From: JAUNKE01 sp041853585 | GTDB taxonomy: Bacteria > Bacillota > Clostridia > Peptostreptococcales > Filifactoraceae | Assembly: GCA_041853585.1 (NCBI GenBank) | Contig: JBGZSM010000009.1 | Location: 1-29,199 of the forward strand | Length of the DNA stretch: 29,199 nt | Direction: 5' to 3' | Shown here: piece after piece, positions 6,947-15,776 of the stretch | Layout: every line of letters begins with the position of its first letter | Numbering within the stretch: the stretch's first letter is position 1 | Notes under the pieces: generated by a model | Told to the model about the DNA's origin: nothing | The model's input: the letters and a program-made list of their open reading frames with translations, nothing else | Databases searched by the model: none | Position numbers and translations under genes: made by a program

Positions 6947-9106
6947 ATGAATAAAAAAATCAGCCTAAAGACAGGAATAAATTTCTTTGTCATCACATTT
7001 TGCATCGTATCCGTGGCACTCAGCGGATTTATTGTGAGAAATATGGCTCAGGAAAAAATGATGGCGACTTCCATTCAAAAGAACGGATACATTTCCAAAT
7101 CCATTGCGGAAAACTTGGATTTGTATTTGAGCAATGCGATGGAAACGGTAAATACGGCGGCTGCATTCTCATCGGAATCCAAAGGCAATCGCTCTTCCAT
7201 TCAGAATGAGATTTTCCGAATATATGACAACTTTTCATATTTTGACCTAATTTTTTTCATGGATTCGTCGGGGAAGATTCAATTCTCCAAGCCTACAAAC
7301 AAAACAGTGACGGATGTATTTACTTATCAGCATCGGGATTATTATGATGATGTCAAGGAGCATCGCAAGAGTACCGTCAGTAAATTGTTTATGAGTACGA
7401 TACTCAATCGACCGCATTTCGTACTGGCATCGCCGGTGTTTGCTAACGGAGATTGGATTGGGCTGATTGGTTGCGGAATCCCGCTAGAGAATATCGAAAA
7501 GATTATTCGAACCAGTCGCCACAACTTCGACGGGAAGGTTTGGGTAATCGATGCCTCCGGCTCGGTGGTCATCAATCCCGACAATGAGCAATTAGATTCG
7601 ATTGAGCCGCTTGAGATGCCGACGATTGAAACAAGCGACGGAGAGCGGTATGACTATCGCCATCTCTTGGAAATGGGCATGGATGTGGACGGGACGAGAG
7701 AATATGACGGAGAAAAATATATCAGCTCGGTGCGCATGCTTGAAAAGTTCGGTTGGATGATTATTGTGGAGCAGACGGAAAAGTCGATGCAACTGGAAGC
7801 GAATATCTTCAATCGACAAATTATGAATGCGCTTTTGTTGGTCTTGATGATGGCGGTTATTTTTACGGTGTTTTTTTCGTCGCTGATTACTCAGCCGATT
7901 CAGCGCTTGGTGGAAGATACGGAAAGTGTCGGCGGCGACAATTTTTATATTCTGAAGTACAAGGACAATACTTTTTTAGAAGTGGAGGAATTGACCGATG
8001 CCTTTGCGCAGATGGGCGATCGTATCCACCGAAAGATTCATGATGTGGAGCAGGCGAATGCGGAGATTTTGACCTTGCGCCAACGCTTGATGGATATTTT
8101 TGAAAATCTGATTTTAGGCGTGGTTGTATGCGGTAATGACGGAACCATCAATTTTATCAATCGTAAAATACTGACCTTGACTCGGCTTAAAGAAGATGAG
8201 GTTATCGGAATCGATATTGACGATTTCTATGACCGGTTGGGAATTGACCCGAAAAGTATGCGTAAGGAATCGGATTCGCGCGAGCCGCTTGCACAGGTTG
8301 AAATCGAAATTAAGACGAAGGAAGGAAAATTAGTACCGGTTCGAGTCAATGCCAATCCGTTGACAACCGGCTCGGGGGAGCGAGACGGAACGCTGATCAT
8401 CATCGATGATTTGACGGAAATAAAATTCTTGGAAGATGAGATTATGCGCGAGGACAGGATTCGGGCATTGGGAGAGCTTTCCGCTTCGATTATTCACGAC
8501 ATCGGAAATCCGCTGGCGGGAATATCCAATCTGATTGAAGTGCTTCATGAAGGCAAACTTTCGGAGGAGGAGCGTGAGGAAGCATACAGTATTATTCATA
8601 ATGAGGTTGAGGATTTGAACAAAATGGTGCGCGACTTTTTGGACTACACGCGTAGCAAGGGAATGGAGAAGGAGAGCATCAATCTCGGCGAATTTATCAA
8701 AGAAATCGTCGCCCTTTTTCGGTTGGAAGCGAGAAAGCGCGATGTTACCATAGAAATGCTGTTGGATGAGGAGGATATTTTTCTGTTCGTCAATCGGATG
8801 GAGTTGAAACAGGCATTTACCAATATCTTGAAAAACGCGATTTATGCAGTGGGCAAAAATGGAGTGGTCAGCATCTCTGCAACGAAAAACAGCGGAAAAA
8901 TCGACATCGTCATCTCGGATGACGGAATCGGTATCGCGGAAGAAAATTTGAAACGAATTTTTAATCCTTTCTTTTCAACAAAGGATGGAGGAACCGGTTT
9001 GGGGTTGCCGATTGCATATAAGTCAATCAAAGCGAATGGAGGGTATATCTCGGTAGGAAGTGTTGCGGGGAAAGGAACGAGTTTTATTATTACCTTTTTG
9101 GAGTGA
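6947..9106 (+). CDS. Sensor histidine kinase, dCache-HAMP-PAS-HisKA-HATPase (719 aa)
   Basis: This is a membrane sensor kinase of the NtrB/DctB type. A membrane segment at about 12-33 is followed by an extracytoplasmic region of about 250 residues with double-Cache features (YQHRDYYDDV, STVSKLFMS, HFVLASPVF, VWVIDASGSVVINPD). A second membrane segment follows (LLLVLMMAVIFTVFF), then HAMP, then a PAS domain (LILGVVVCGNDGTINFINRK). The H box is ASIIHDIGNPLAG with His517 as the likely phosphorylation site. The ATPase domain has an N box (NILKNAIYAV), DDGIGIAEE, FNPFFSTKDGGTGLGL. The start at 6947 was preferred over an in-frame codon at 6881 because the promoter lies between them. The NtrC-type regulator begins 22 bases downstream, so the pair is cotranscribed. 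Cache domains often bind small acids or amino acids; a dicarboxylate ligand is inferred from the neighbouring operon only. Confidence 0.93.
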   Translation: MNKKISLKTGINFFVITFCIVSVALSGFIVRNMAQEKMMATSIQKNGYISKSIAENLDLYLSNAMETVNTAAAFSSESKGNRSSIQNEIFRIYDNFSYFDLIFFMDSSGKIQFSKPTNKTVTDVFTYQHRDYYDDVKEHRKSTVSKLFMSTILNRPHFVLASPVFANGDWIGLIGCGIPLENIEKIIRTSRHNFDGKVWVIDASGSVVINPDNEQLDSIEPLEMPTIETSDGERYDYRHLLEMGMDVDGTREYDGEKYISSVRMLEKFGWMIIVEQTEKSMQLEANIFNRQIMNALLLVLMMAVIFTVFFSSLITQPIQRLVEDTESVGGDNFYILKYKDNTFLEVEELTDAFAQMGDRIHRKIHDVEQANAEILTLRQRLMDIFENLILGVVVCGNDGTINFINRKILTLTRLKEDEVIGIDIDDFYDRLGIDPKSMRKESDSREPLAQVEIEIKTKEGKLVPVRVNANPLTTGSGERDGTLIIIDDLTEIKFLEDEIMREDRIRALGELSASIIHDIGNPLAGISNLIEVLHEGKLSEEEREEAYSIIHNEVEDLNKMVRDFLDYTRSKGMEKESINLGEFIKEIVALFRLEARKRDVTIEMLLDEEDIFLFVNRMELKQAFTNILKNAIYAVGKNGVVSISATKNSGKIDIVISDDGIGIAEENLKRIFNPFFSTKDGGTGLGLPIAYKSIKANGGYISVGSVAGKGTSFIITFLE

Positions 9107-9128
9107 GTAACTGGGAGGGAGGTTGCAA

Positions 9129-10466
9129 ATGAAGGTATTAGTGGTCGATGATGAAAAGGGCATTCGTACATCGCTGAAGTTCTTTCTGAAGGGAGAAGGA
9201 TTTGATATTCAGACGGCGGAAACGGGTGAAGAAGGTCTGGAGCGCTTTGAAAAGTTCAAACCGGATGTCGTGATTTTGGATATCAATCTGCCCGGCATGG
9301 ACGGTTTGGAAGTGCTCTGTGAAATAAAAAAGAAAAATAAAAATGCCGTAGTGATTATGATTACCTATCGAAGCGAAGTCAAGTTGGCGGTCAGTGCGAT
9401 GAAACTCGGAGCCTATGACTATTTTATGAAGCCATTTGCGATTACGGACATCAAAAAATCTCTGCTCGATTCGGCGGATTATATTTCTCTGAAAAAATCA
9501 ATCGAAGACAAGGAATTTGACGATGATTTTATCGGACAACATCCGCTGATTTTGGACTTAAAAAAGAAAATCCAAAAGCTGCTTGATGTCAAGATGGATA
9601 CGACCATTTTGATTCAGGGAAGCTCGGGAACGGGAAAGGAAATTTTAGGAAAATACATCCATGAAGTCAAAACCAACGGAAGCAATAAGCCTTTTGTCGC
9701 AATCAACTGCGCAGCGATTCCTCACAGTTTGCAGGAGAGTGAATTTTTCGGCTATGAAAAAGGAGCTTTTACCGAAGCGAAATCGCGAAAAATCGGTTTG
9801 ATTGAAAAAGCGAACGGCGGCACTTTGTTTTTGGACGAAGTGGCGGATATGGATATTGAATTGCAGGCGAAGATGCTTCGCGTGTTGCAGGAGAAGAAAT
9901 TTCGACGAGTCGGCGGCTTGGAAGAAATCGAGTTTTCGGCAACCGTCATTTCAGCGACAAATAAGGATTTGCGCAAGGCAATACGGGAAGGTTCTTTTCG
10001 AGAAGACCTGTTCTACCGACTCAATGTCGTACCGCTGAGACTGCCGGATCTCTGTGAGCGCAAAACGGATATTCCGCTGCTGACGGATTATTTTATCAAA
10101 GAGTACAATCAGAAATTGGATAGAGAGGTTGTCGGGGTCGATGAGAAAGCGATGAAATTGCTGATGAATTATTCATGGCATGGAAATATCCGAGAGCTGA
10201 AAAATATGATTGAGCGTGTGATGATTTTTCAAGAAGGAAATTTAATTAAGAAAGATGATTTGCCGGACGAACTCGCATTAGAGAGCAAGGACGACTTTTT
10301 CGGTGGGAGTGCAATCAATCATGAGCGATTGGATTTGGCGCAGGCTGAAATTATCAGCAAGGCGCTGGATGAAAATGATTGGAATATCACCAGAACTGCC
10401 GAAAAACTTGGTATTTCCCGACTGACTCTACGCAAAAAAATACAAAAATATGCATTGGAAAAATAA
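9129..10466 (+). CDS. NtrC-family sigma-54-dependent response regulator (445 aa)
   Basis: This is a cytoplasmic transcription activator in three domains. The receiver domain has acidic residues VVDDE, phospho-acceptor Asp51 (VILDINLPG), Thr in MITYRS and Lys in FMKPF. The AAA+ sigma-54 interaction domain has a Walker A variant (GSSGTGKE), a GAFTEA loop at 212-217 in place of the canonical GAFTGA, Walker B (GGTLFLDEVADM) and an arginine-finger region (FREDLFYRLNVVPLRLP). The C-terminus is a Fis-type helix-turn-helix (NITRTAEKLGISRLTLRKKI). The ATG at 9129 follows GGGAGGGAGG; a TTG two codons upstream overlaps that site and was rejected. It follows the kinase by 22 bases, so the kinase is its natural partner. 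A sigma-54 promoter lies 250 bases downstream of its stop, in front of the succinate decarboxylation operon, its most likely target. Confidence 0.95.
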   Translation: MKVLVVDDEKGIRTSLKFFLKGEGFDIQTAETGEEGLERFEKFKPDVVILDINLPGMDGLEVLCEIKKKNKNAVVIMITYRSEVKLAVSAMKLGAYDYFMKPFAITDIKKSLLDSADYISLKKSIEDKEFDDDFIGQHPLILDLKKKIQKLLDVKMDTTILIQGSSGTGKEILGKYIHEVKTNGSNKPFVAINCAAIPHSLQESEFFGYEKGAFTEAKSRKIGLIEKANGGTLFLDEVADMDIELQAKMLRVLQEKKFRRVGGLEEIEFSATVISATNKDLRKAIREGSFREDLFYRLNVVPLRLPDLCERKTDIPLLTDYFIKEYNQKLDREVVGVDEKAMKLLMNYSWHGNIRELKNMIERVMIFQEGNLIKKDDLPDELALESKDDFFGGSAINHERLDLAQAEIISKALDENDWNITRTAEKLGISRLTLRKKIQKYALEK

Positions 10467-10470
10467 ATCG

Positions 10471-10495
10471 GTGCTGGTAATTTTTTTACCGGCAC
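10471..10495 (+). terminator. Hairpin after the NtrC-type regulator gene, possible weak terminator
   Basis: GTGCTGGTAA pairs with TTACCGGCAC (one G-T) around a T5 loop, 5 bases after the stop. No T-run follows the stem, so it may instead be an RNA-stabilising hairpin or a protein-binding dyad. Confidence 0.45.
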
Positions 10496-10608
10496 TGGTT
10501 ACATAATTACCGTTTGCATCGAAAAATAAGTGCTGAGTTTTTTGATGGCATAATGAATAAATGGATAAACAAGCAAATATTAAAACGAAAAAAGATTCAA
10601 TAGATTTT

Positions 10609-10679
10609 TTGTGAGAAAAGGTTTGCAACTAAAAATATTGAAAAATGGACTTGTGAGAGAATAGAATTTGGTTTACAAT
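10609..10679 (+). promoter_or_regulatory. Candidate upstream activator sites for the NtrC-type regulator
   Basis: Two exact TTGTGAGA words (10609-10616 and 10651-10658) lie 42 bp apart, four helical turns. Each is followed by an inverted partner, GGTTTGCAAC (10620-10629) and GGTTTACAAT (10670-10679). Read as half-sites they give four TTGYRARM copies in two inverted pairs, about 40-110 bp upstream of the -24 element, where enhancer-binding activators usually bind. Inference only. Confidence 0.4.
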
Positions 10680-10715
10680 CATTTAGGGAATAATTTATCT
10701 TCGTTATTTATTTTA

Positions 10716-10732
10716 TTGGCATGCTATTTGCG
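10716..10732 (+). promoter_or_regulatory. Sigma-54 (-24/-12) promoter of the succinate decarboxylation operon
   Basis: TTGGCATGCTATTTGCG has the invariant GG (10718-10719) and GC (10730-10731) exactly ten bases apart and matches most of the YTGGCACGrnnnTTGCW consensus. It lies 91 bases upstream of the first operon gene and just after an NtrC-type activator gene. Expected transcription start is near 10742-10743. Confidence 0.85.
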
Positions 10733-10740
10733 TATTAAAA

Positions 10741-10756
10741 AAGACAAGTATGTCTT
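10741..10756 (+). promoter_or_regulatory. Inverted repeat at the predicted transcription start
   Basis: AAGACA-AGTA-TGTCTT, overlapping the overlapping dyad GACAAG...CTTGTC, lies on the expected start site of the sigma-54 promoter. It could be an operator or a 5' mRNA hairpin. Confidence 0.35.
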
Positions 10757-10823
10757 GTCAATCTATACGATATTTGGAATGGATGAGTATCACATGCTAA
10801 TCTTATAAGTAAAGGAGTAGATT

Positions 10824-12125
10824 ATGAACCTAATTGCATTAATCTCATTACTGACACTCGTTGTTGCGATCTTTATCGGATTCAAGCGAGGCGTAAACAC
10901 GGGGATTGTTTCCATTGCATTCGCTTTTATTTTGGGCTTTTTTGTAATGGAAGAAGTCGGGGATCCGGCTGTTATGATGCCACTTTCGTCGAAAGCGGCA
11001 AAAGCCGCCACATTGATTAAGGGGTGGCCGAGTTCATTATTTTTCATGTTGTTAGGGATGACTTTGCTATTCAGTATTGCGAGAGCGAACAAAACTTTGG
11101 AGCTTTTTGCAAGAAAGACTGCGTACTTAAGTCAAGGTAATCGTAAATTGTTACCGATTATTTTTTTCTTCTTGGCTGCGGGACTTGCAGCAATCGGACC
11201 GGGAAATATTGCGACATGCGCACTTTTATTGCCGATTGCAATGGCTATTTCCAACGAGGAAAAAATCAATCCACTTTTGATGGCGGGAGTTACCATCGCG
11301 GGTTCAAATGGTGGAGGATTATCGCCAATTGCGCCGACGGGAATTGTTGCGGCGAGGCTTTCCAATGAAATAGGAGTTAACATTGGAAATCATGTATTTA
11401 TTCAGATGATGATTGCTCAAGTTATTGTTGCCGTAGTTCTTTATTTTGCACTCGGCGGTTTTAAATTGCCGAAGGGAGAATTCGGAAAGAATACAAAACC
11501 GGATCCGTTCAACAAAATGCAAATTTTGACTCTTGTCGTTATCATATTTGTGGTTCTTGCAATTATGATTCCGGTAAAAATCGGTGAAGTAAACTATGGT
11601 AACTGGAACATCGGATTTGCTGCATTTGTAGGGGCAACTGTATTGCTTCTTTGCAAAGCGGCTGATGAAAAACAGGCGATTGCCGGGGTGCCTTGGTCCA
11701 CATTGATGCTTATCTGCGGGGTCGGGGTGTTGGTCAATGTTGTTAAAATCGGTGGCGGAATTGATTTGCTGACGGATACTTTGTCAAAGTTTATGAACCA
11801 AAAAACGGCAGGGGCAATTCTTACAGTTATCGGGGGGCTGATGTCATCCGTATCTTCTGCATCCGGAGTTGTTATGCCTACGCTGATTCCAACTGTGCCC
11901 GGTTTAGTGGAGACCTTAGGTGTAGATGCAATGACTCTGATTACGGGGGTTGTTCTCGGTGCTCACTTTGTTACGAACTCACCACTTTCCACATTGGGTG
12001 CGCTTGCAATGGCATCTGCGGATGAGAGTATTGATAAAGCAAAATTCTTTAACCAACTACTTGCGCTTGGATTTGGCGGCGTGCTGTTCGGAGCAATTTT
12101 AGTTTTCATAGGAATCGTAGGATAG
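10824..12125 (+). CDS. MatC/SLC13-like (ArsB/NhaD superfamily) dicarboxylate carrier (433 aa)
   Basis: This is an integral membrane transporter with about eleven hydrophobic segments. The N-terminal part (ALISLLTLVVAIFIGFKRGVN, then GWPSSLFFMLLGMTLLFSIA) resembles the MatC N-terminal domain. Two re-entrant-type loops rich in small residues and Pro are visible: SNGGGLSPIAPTG in the first half and SASGVVMPTLIPTVPG in the second, as in the ion-transporter superfamily. It is the first gene of the operon, 9 bases before the CoA-transferase, with AAAGGAG before the ATG. MatC-type proteins carry malonate or other dicarboxylates. Given the pathway behind it, succinate (perhaps with Na+, or exchanged for a product) is the most economical substrate, but that is inference. 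Confidence 0.85.
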   Translation: MNLIALISLLTLVVAIFIGFKRGVNTGIVSIAFAFILGFFVMEEVGDPAVMMPLSSKAAKAATLIKGWPSSLFFMLLGMTLLFSIARANKTLELFARKTAYLSQGNRKLLPIIFFFLAAGLAAIGPGNIATCALLLPIAMAISNEEKINPLLMAGVTIAGSNGGGLSPIAPTGIVAARLSNEIGVNIGNHVFIQMMIAQVIVAVVLYFALGGFKLPKGEFGKNTKPDPFNKMQILTLVVIIFVVLAIMIPVKIGEVNYGNWNIGFAAFVGATVLLLCKAADEKQAIAGVPWSTLMLICGVGVLVNVVKIGGGIDLLTDTLSKFMNQKTAGAILTVIGGLMSSVSSASGVVMPTLIPTVPGLVETLGVDAMTLITGVVLGAHFVTNSPLSTLGALAMASADESIDKAKFFNQLLALGFGGVLFGAILVFIGIVG

Positions 12126-12134
12126 GAGGAGAAT

Positions 12135-13628
12135 ATGGATAATACAAGACTGAGATGTAGTCAACTTGAAGGAAAAGTCATGTCGGCAGAAGATGCGGCA
12201 AAGATGATTCAAGATCAAATGGTAATCGGAGTTTCCGGATTTACGCCGGCGGGTTATCCGAAAGCGGTGCCTTTGGCGCTTGCGAAAAGAGCTGAAAATG
12301 GCGACAAAGTAGGAATTACATTGATTACCGGAGCTTCCGTCGGACCGGAGCTTGACGGAGCGCTTGCGAAAGCCGGAGTCATTAAAAGAAGATTTCCGTA
12401 CCAAACAAATTCAGATTTAAGAAACAGCATCAACGACGGAAATATCAAATATCAGGATATGCATCTGAGCCATGTTGCACAATTTGTGGAATATGGATTT
12501 ATGGGCAAGATGGATTTCGCGATTGTTGAAGCGGTCGCAATTAATCCGGACGGAGGGATCGTACCATCCACATCGGTCGGTAACTCGGCAACTTTTGTGC
12601 AATATGCGGACAAAGTGATTGTTGAAATCAACTCATCACAGCCTTTATCGTTGGAAGGGGTACATGATATTTATTTACCGAAAAAACCGCCTCACAGAGA
12701 GCCGTTGCCATTAGTGGAAGCATCACAGAGAATAGGAACCACTTATATTCCATGTGACCCGAGTAAAATTGTTGCGGTCGTGTTTACGGATATTCCGGAC
12801 GCAACAAGACCGGTAGCGGCAATCGATGAAGTTTCCAAAAAAATGGCGTCGAATCTGATTGCATTCTTGGAGAAAGAAGTGGAAGAGGGCAGATTGCCGA
12901 AGAATCTTCTTCCGTTACAATCCGGTGTGGGCTCCGTAGCAAATGCGGTGCTCGGCGGATTGAACGATTCCAAATTTGAAAACCTTGAAGTATATTCCGA
13001 GGTGTTACAAGACTCGGCACTCGACCTTTTGGCATCCGGCAAAGTAAAATTTGCATCCGGAACATCGATTACTCTATCTCCGGAAGCATTGCCGAAGTTC
13101 TACGAGGAGTTTGAAAACTATAAAGATAAAATAGTATTGAGGCCACAAGAGATTTCAAACAGCCCTGAAATTGCACGTCGACTTGGCGTTATCAGTTTGA
13201 ATACGGCAATCGAGTGTGATATTTACGGGAATGTAAATTCAACACATATTATGGGTTCCAGAATGATGAATGGTATCGGCGGGTCGGGAGACTTCACTCG
13301 AAATGCATATCTTTCTGTATTTACGACAGAATCCATTGCGAAAGGTGGAGCGATTTCTTCCATCGTACCAATGGTATCTCACCATGACCACACCGAGCAT
13401 GATGTGATGGTTATTGTAACTGAGCAAGGAGTAGCGGATCTTCGAGGATTGAATCCTCAGGAACGCGCTGAGGCAATAATTGAAAATTGTGCTCATCCGG
13501 ACTACAAGCAGCAGCTAAGAGATTATTTTGAGAGAGCAAAAGCCGGAAAATTCCAGCATACACCACATTTGTTGAATGAAGCATTATCCTGGCACCAAAA
13601 ATTTGTTGAAACGGGCAGTATGAAATAA
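12135..13628 (+). CDS. Succinate (propionyl-CoA:succinate) CoA-transferase, acetyl-CoA hydrolase/transferase family (497 aa)
   Basis: This is a class I CoA-transferase of the Cat1/AarC/ScpC type, about 500 aa as usual. Family motifs include GVSGFTPAGYPKAVP near the N-terminus, VYSEVLQDS with Glu289 as the likely catalytic residue forming the glutamyl-CoA intermediate, FASGTSITLS, and IGGSGDFTRNAYLSVF near the C-terminus. In this operon its likely reaction is transfer of CoA from propionyl-CoA to succinate, giving succinyl-CoA for the mutase and releasing propionate without ATP use. An acetyl-CoA donor cannot be excluded. AGGAGG precedes the ATG. It follows the carrier by 9 bases. Confidence 0.92.
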   Translation: MDNTRLRCSQLEGKVMSAEDAAKMIQDQMVIGVSGFTPAGYPKAVPLALAKRAENGDKVGITLITGASVGPELDGALAKAGVIKRRFPYQTNSDLRNSINDGNIKYQDMHLSHVAQFVEYGFMGKMDFAIVEAVAINPDGGIVPSTSVGNSATFVQYADKVIVEINSSQPLSLEGVHDIYLPKKPPHREPLPLVEASQRIGTTYIPCDPSKIVAVVFTDIPDATRPVAAIDEVSKKMASNLIAFLEKEVEEGRLPKNLLPLQSGVGSVANAVLGGLNDSKFENLEVYSEVLQDSALDLLASGKVKFASGTSITLSPEALPKFYEEFENYKDKIVLRPQEISNSPEIARRLGVISLNTAIECDIYGNVNSTHIMGSRMMNGIGGSGDFTRNAYLSVFTTESIAKGGAISSIVPMVSHHDHTEHDVMVIVTEQGVADLRGLNPQERAEAIIENCAHPDYKQQLRDYFERAKAGKFQHTPHLLNEALSWHQKFVETGSMK

Positions 13629-13663
13629 TGTACCAAATTATGTAATTGAAAGGAAGGGAATTT

Positions 13664-15346
13664 ATGTTGTTTGAAAAAGACGATATTAAACAAATCGACC
13701 AAGCGGTAAACGATTGGGAGGAAGGGAAAGTAAAGAAAGCGCTGGAAAAATTTCCGGAGCGACAAAGTGAATTTGTAAACTCATCCGGATTTACAGTTAA
13801 GAGACTTTATACGCCGGCTGATGTTCAAAATATGGATTATATGCATGACCTTGGGGTTCCGGCAGTATATCCGTTCACTCGAGGTGTTCAGGATACAATG
13901 TACCGTGGACGATTCTGGACAATGCGTATGTATGCGGGTTTTGCGACTGCGGAAGAATCCAATCAGCGTTACAAATTCCTTATTGAGCAAGGCTCCATGG
14001 GTCTTTCCGTTGCATTCGATTTACCGACTCAAATGGGATATGACTCGGATGACAGAATTGCTCAAGGGGAAGTAGGAAAGGTCGGCGTTGCGATTGACTC
14101 ATTGGCGGATATGGAAATTTTGTTTGACGGCATTCCTCTTGACAAAGTTTCCACATCCATGACTATCAATGCACCGGCATCCGTATTGCTTGCAATGTAT
14201 ATCGCAGTTGCTGAGAAACAAGGGGTAACTCCGGATAAGTTGGCGGGAACGATTCAAAATGATATTTTGAAAGAATATGTTGCTCGGGGAACTTATATCT
14301 TCCCGGTTAATCCTTCGATGCGATTGATAACAAATATTTTTGAGTTCTGCTCCAAAAATGTACCGAAATGGAATACCATTTCAATCTCCGGATACCATAT
14401 CCGTGAAGCCGGCTCAACGGCAGCACAGGAAATCGCATTTACGCTGTCCAACGGTATTGCTTATGTAAATGCGGCAATTCAAGCAGGACTTGATGTGGAT
14501 AGTTTTGCACCGAGACTTTCATTCTTCTTCAACGCGCATAATGACCTATTTGAAGAGGTGGCAAAATATCGTGCGGCAAGAAGACTTTGGGCTCGTATTA
14601 TGAAAGAAAGATTCAAAGCTCAAAAAGATAAGTCCATGATGCTTAAATTCCATACACAAACAGGTGGTTCGACACTAACCGCTCAGCAGCCTGAAAACAA
14701 CATCGTTCGTGTTGCGATTCAGACTTTGGCGGCTGTTCTTGGAGGAACGCAGTCTCTACACACCAACTCAAAAGACGAGGCGCTTGCTCTTCCGACTGAA
14801 GAATCGGTAAGAACGGCGCTTAGAACTCAGCAAATCGTAGCTTACGAATCCGGAGCGACCGACACCATCGACCCGTTGGCAGGTTCGTACTATGTAGAAT
14901 CACTTACCTCTGCACTTGAAGAAGAAGCGATGAAATTGATTACCAAAATTGATGAATTGGGCGGCTCACCGGCAGCAATCGAAAAAGGCTATATGCAACA
15001 AGAGATTATGGACTCTGCATACAGCTACCAAAAAGATATTGAAACCGGAAAGCGTATTATTGTCGGTATGAACAAATTCCAAGTGGAAGAGCCGAAACCG
15101 ACCGGATTGCTTAAAGTGGATCCATCCGTTGGAGAGAGACAGGCACAAAAAATTGCAGATCTTAAAGCGAGACGCGACAACGATTTGGTTAATCAAAGAC
15201 TGGCAGAGCTTAGAAAAGCATGTAATACAGATGAAAACTTGATGCCGTTCATTCTTGATGCAGTAAGAGCTTATGCAACATTGGGCGAAATCTGTAATGT
15301 AATGAGAGAAGAATTCGGCGAGTACAAGCAAACTGTATTGCTATAA
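13664..15346 (+). CDS. mcmA1: Methylmalonyl-CoA mutase, large (catalytic) subunit (560 aa)
   Basis: This is the substrate-binding TIM-barrel part of adenosylcobalamin-dependent methylmalonyl-CoA mutase. It lacks the B12-binding domain, which is the next gene, as in archaeal and some clostridial split enzymes. Residues that distinguish this mutase from isobutyryl-CoA mutase are present: Tyr90 in MRMYAGFATAEESN (Tyr89 of the Propionibacterium enzyme) and Arg208 in VARGTYIFP (Arg207). His245 in SGYHIREAGS matches catalytic His244. It converts succinyl-CoA to (R)-methylmalonyl-CoA here. The ATG at 13664 was chosen because the upstream TTG at 13646 would place the AAGGAAGGG ribosome binding site inside the gene. 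Gap to the CoA-transferase is 35 bases. Confidence 0.95.
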   Translation: MLFEKDDIKQIDQAVNDWEEGKVKKALEKFPERQSEFVNSSGFTVKRLYTPADVQNMDYMHDLGVPAVYPFTRGVQDTMYRGRFWTMRMYAGFATAEESNQRYKFLIEQGSMGLSVAFDLPTQMGYDSDDRIAQGEVGKVGVAIDSLADMEILFDGIPLDKVSTSMTINAPASVLLAMYIAVAEKQGVTPDKLAGTIQNDILKEYVARGTYIFPVNPSMRLITNIFEFCSKNVPKWNTISISGYHIREAGSTAAQEIAFTLSNGIAYVNAAIQAGLDVDSFAPRLSFFFNAHNDLFEEVAKYRAARRLWARIMKERFKAQKDKSMMLKFHTQTGGSTLTAQQPENNIVRVAIQTLAAVLGGTQSLHTNSKDEALALPTEESVRTALRTQQIVAYESGATDTIDPLAGSYYVESLTSALEEEAMKLITKIDELGGSPAAIEKGYMQQEIMDSAYSYQKDIETGKRIIVGMNKFQVEEPKPTGLLKVDPSVGERQAQKIADLKARRDNDLVNQRLAELRKACNTDENLMPFILDAVRAYATLGEICNVMREEFGEYKQTVLL

Positions 15347-15364
15347 GAAAGTGGAGGAATAAAA

Positions 15365-15763
15365 ATGGACAAAATTATTAGAGTATTAGTTGCAAAACCG
15401 GGTCTGGACGGACATGATAGAGGTGCAAAAGTAGTAGCGAGAGCACTCAGAGACGAAGGAATGGAGGTTATCTACACAGGACTTCGACAAACTCCTGAGC
15501 AAATCGTTGAGACGGCGATTCAAGAAGACGTTGATGTCGTGGCGATGAGTATTTTGTCAGGAGCTCACAGCCATCTTCTGCCAAAAGTGGTTGATCTTTT
15601 GAAAGAGCAAGGCGTATATGATGAAATTTTGGTAATCGGCGGTGGTGTTATTCCGGATGACGATATTCCTTATTTGAAGGAGCATGGGATTGCGGAAGTA
15701 TTTACACCGGGAACCCCGACAAGTGTAACAGCAGAATTTATTCGTGCTAATGTAAAAAAATAA
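15365..15763 (+). CDS. mcmA2: Methylmalonyl-CoA mutase, B12-binding subunit (132 aa)
   Basis: This is a stand-alone cobalamin-binding domain with a Rossmann-like fold. The base-off/His-on motif DxHxxG is seen as DGHDRG at 15-20 (His17 is the lower cobalt ligand), followed by SILSGAHSHLLP and VIGGGVIPDDD, all typical. It pairs with the large subunit 18 bases upstream to form the active mutase. Length (132 aa) equals other split small subunits. GTGGAGG precedes the ATG. Confidence 0.96.
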   Translation: MDKIIRVLVAKPGLDGHDRGAKVVARALRDEGMEVIYTGLRQTPEQIVETAIQEDVDVVAMSILSGAHSHLLPKVVDLLKEQGVYDEILVIGGGVIPDDDIPYLKEHGIAEVFTPGTPTSVTAEFIRANVKK

Positions 15764-15776
15764 ATAGGAGCTGATT

